A stretch of DNA of 6,417 bases from Kiritimatiellia bacterium (GTDB taxonomy: Bacteria; Verrucomicrobiota; Kiritimatiellia; SLAD01). The DNA lies in the NCBI GenBank assembly GCA_007134175.1, contig SLLF01000325.1, forward strand, positions 1 through 6,417, written 5' to 3'. Positions 6,412-6,417 of this stretch are shown here, in pieces (position 1 is the first letter of the stretch; every line of letters begins with the position of its first letter). Position numbers and translations under genes: made by a program. Below the pieces are notes generated by a model. The model was given only the letters and a program-made list of their open reading frames with translations, was not told the DNA's origin and did not search any database.

Positions 6412-6417
6412 ATAAAC

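Overview
The window is a compact bacterial stretch with two divergently transcribed gene groups. On the minus strand (about 4285 down to 1) lies most of an operon for a soluble, NAD(P)-linked [NiFe] hydrogenase of the bidirectional/Hox type (group 3d-like). On the plus strand (about 4525 to 6411) is a pair of cell-envelope genes: a polyprenyl-phosphate-type family 2 glycosyltransferase and a CPBP-family intramembrane protease. Gene density, strong purine-rich ribosome sites, overlapping stop/start codons and moderately GC-rich composition (judged by eye) fit a proteobacterium, perhaps a chemolithotrophic or methanotrophic gamma- or related lineage. That placement is inference; no marker in the window fixes the taxon.

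Hydrogenase operon, in transcription order: hoxY (small subunit, one [4Fe-4S] cluster), hoxH (large subunit, NiFe site), hoxW (endopeptidase that matures HoxH), hoxE (NuoE-like [2Fe-2S] protein) and hoxF (NuoF-like FMN/NAD(H) subunit, cut by the window edge after 421 residues). HoxYH would interconvert H2 with protons and electrons. HoxF would exchange electrons with NAD(H) through FMN. HoxE and an expected HoxU/NuoG-like Fe-S subunit would link the two. No hoxU gene lies in the window; the usual place between hoxF and hoxY does not exist here because the catalytic genes come first. It is most likely just beyond hoxF, to the left of base 1. From hoxH to hoxF each start codon overlaps the preceding gene, so translation is probably coupled.

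The gap between hoxY and the glycosyltransferase (4286 to about 4524) must hold both divergent promoters. I see no convincing sigma-70 or sigma-54 pair, only a possible -10 element and a short perfect inverted repeat.

Plus-strand pair: the glycosyltransferase resembles GtrB/ArnC/DPM1-type enzymes that load a sugar onto undecaprenyl (or dolichyl) phosphate. Three bases after its stop, a CPBP integral-membrane protein begins, with all its catalytic-type motifs intact. They are probably co-transcribed, but nothing in the sequence ties them to hydrogen metabolism.

I did not find a wholly new system. The points most worth a second look are the catalytic-first gene order with an embedded protease, the missing hoxU, the HoxF N-terminal domain with an incomplete cysteine set (relevant to whether this could be an electron-bifurcating BfuABC-like complex), and the tight glycosyltransferase-CPBP pairing.
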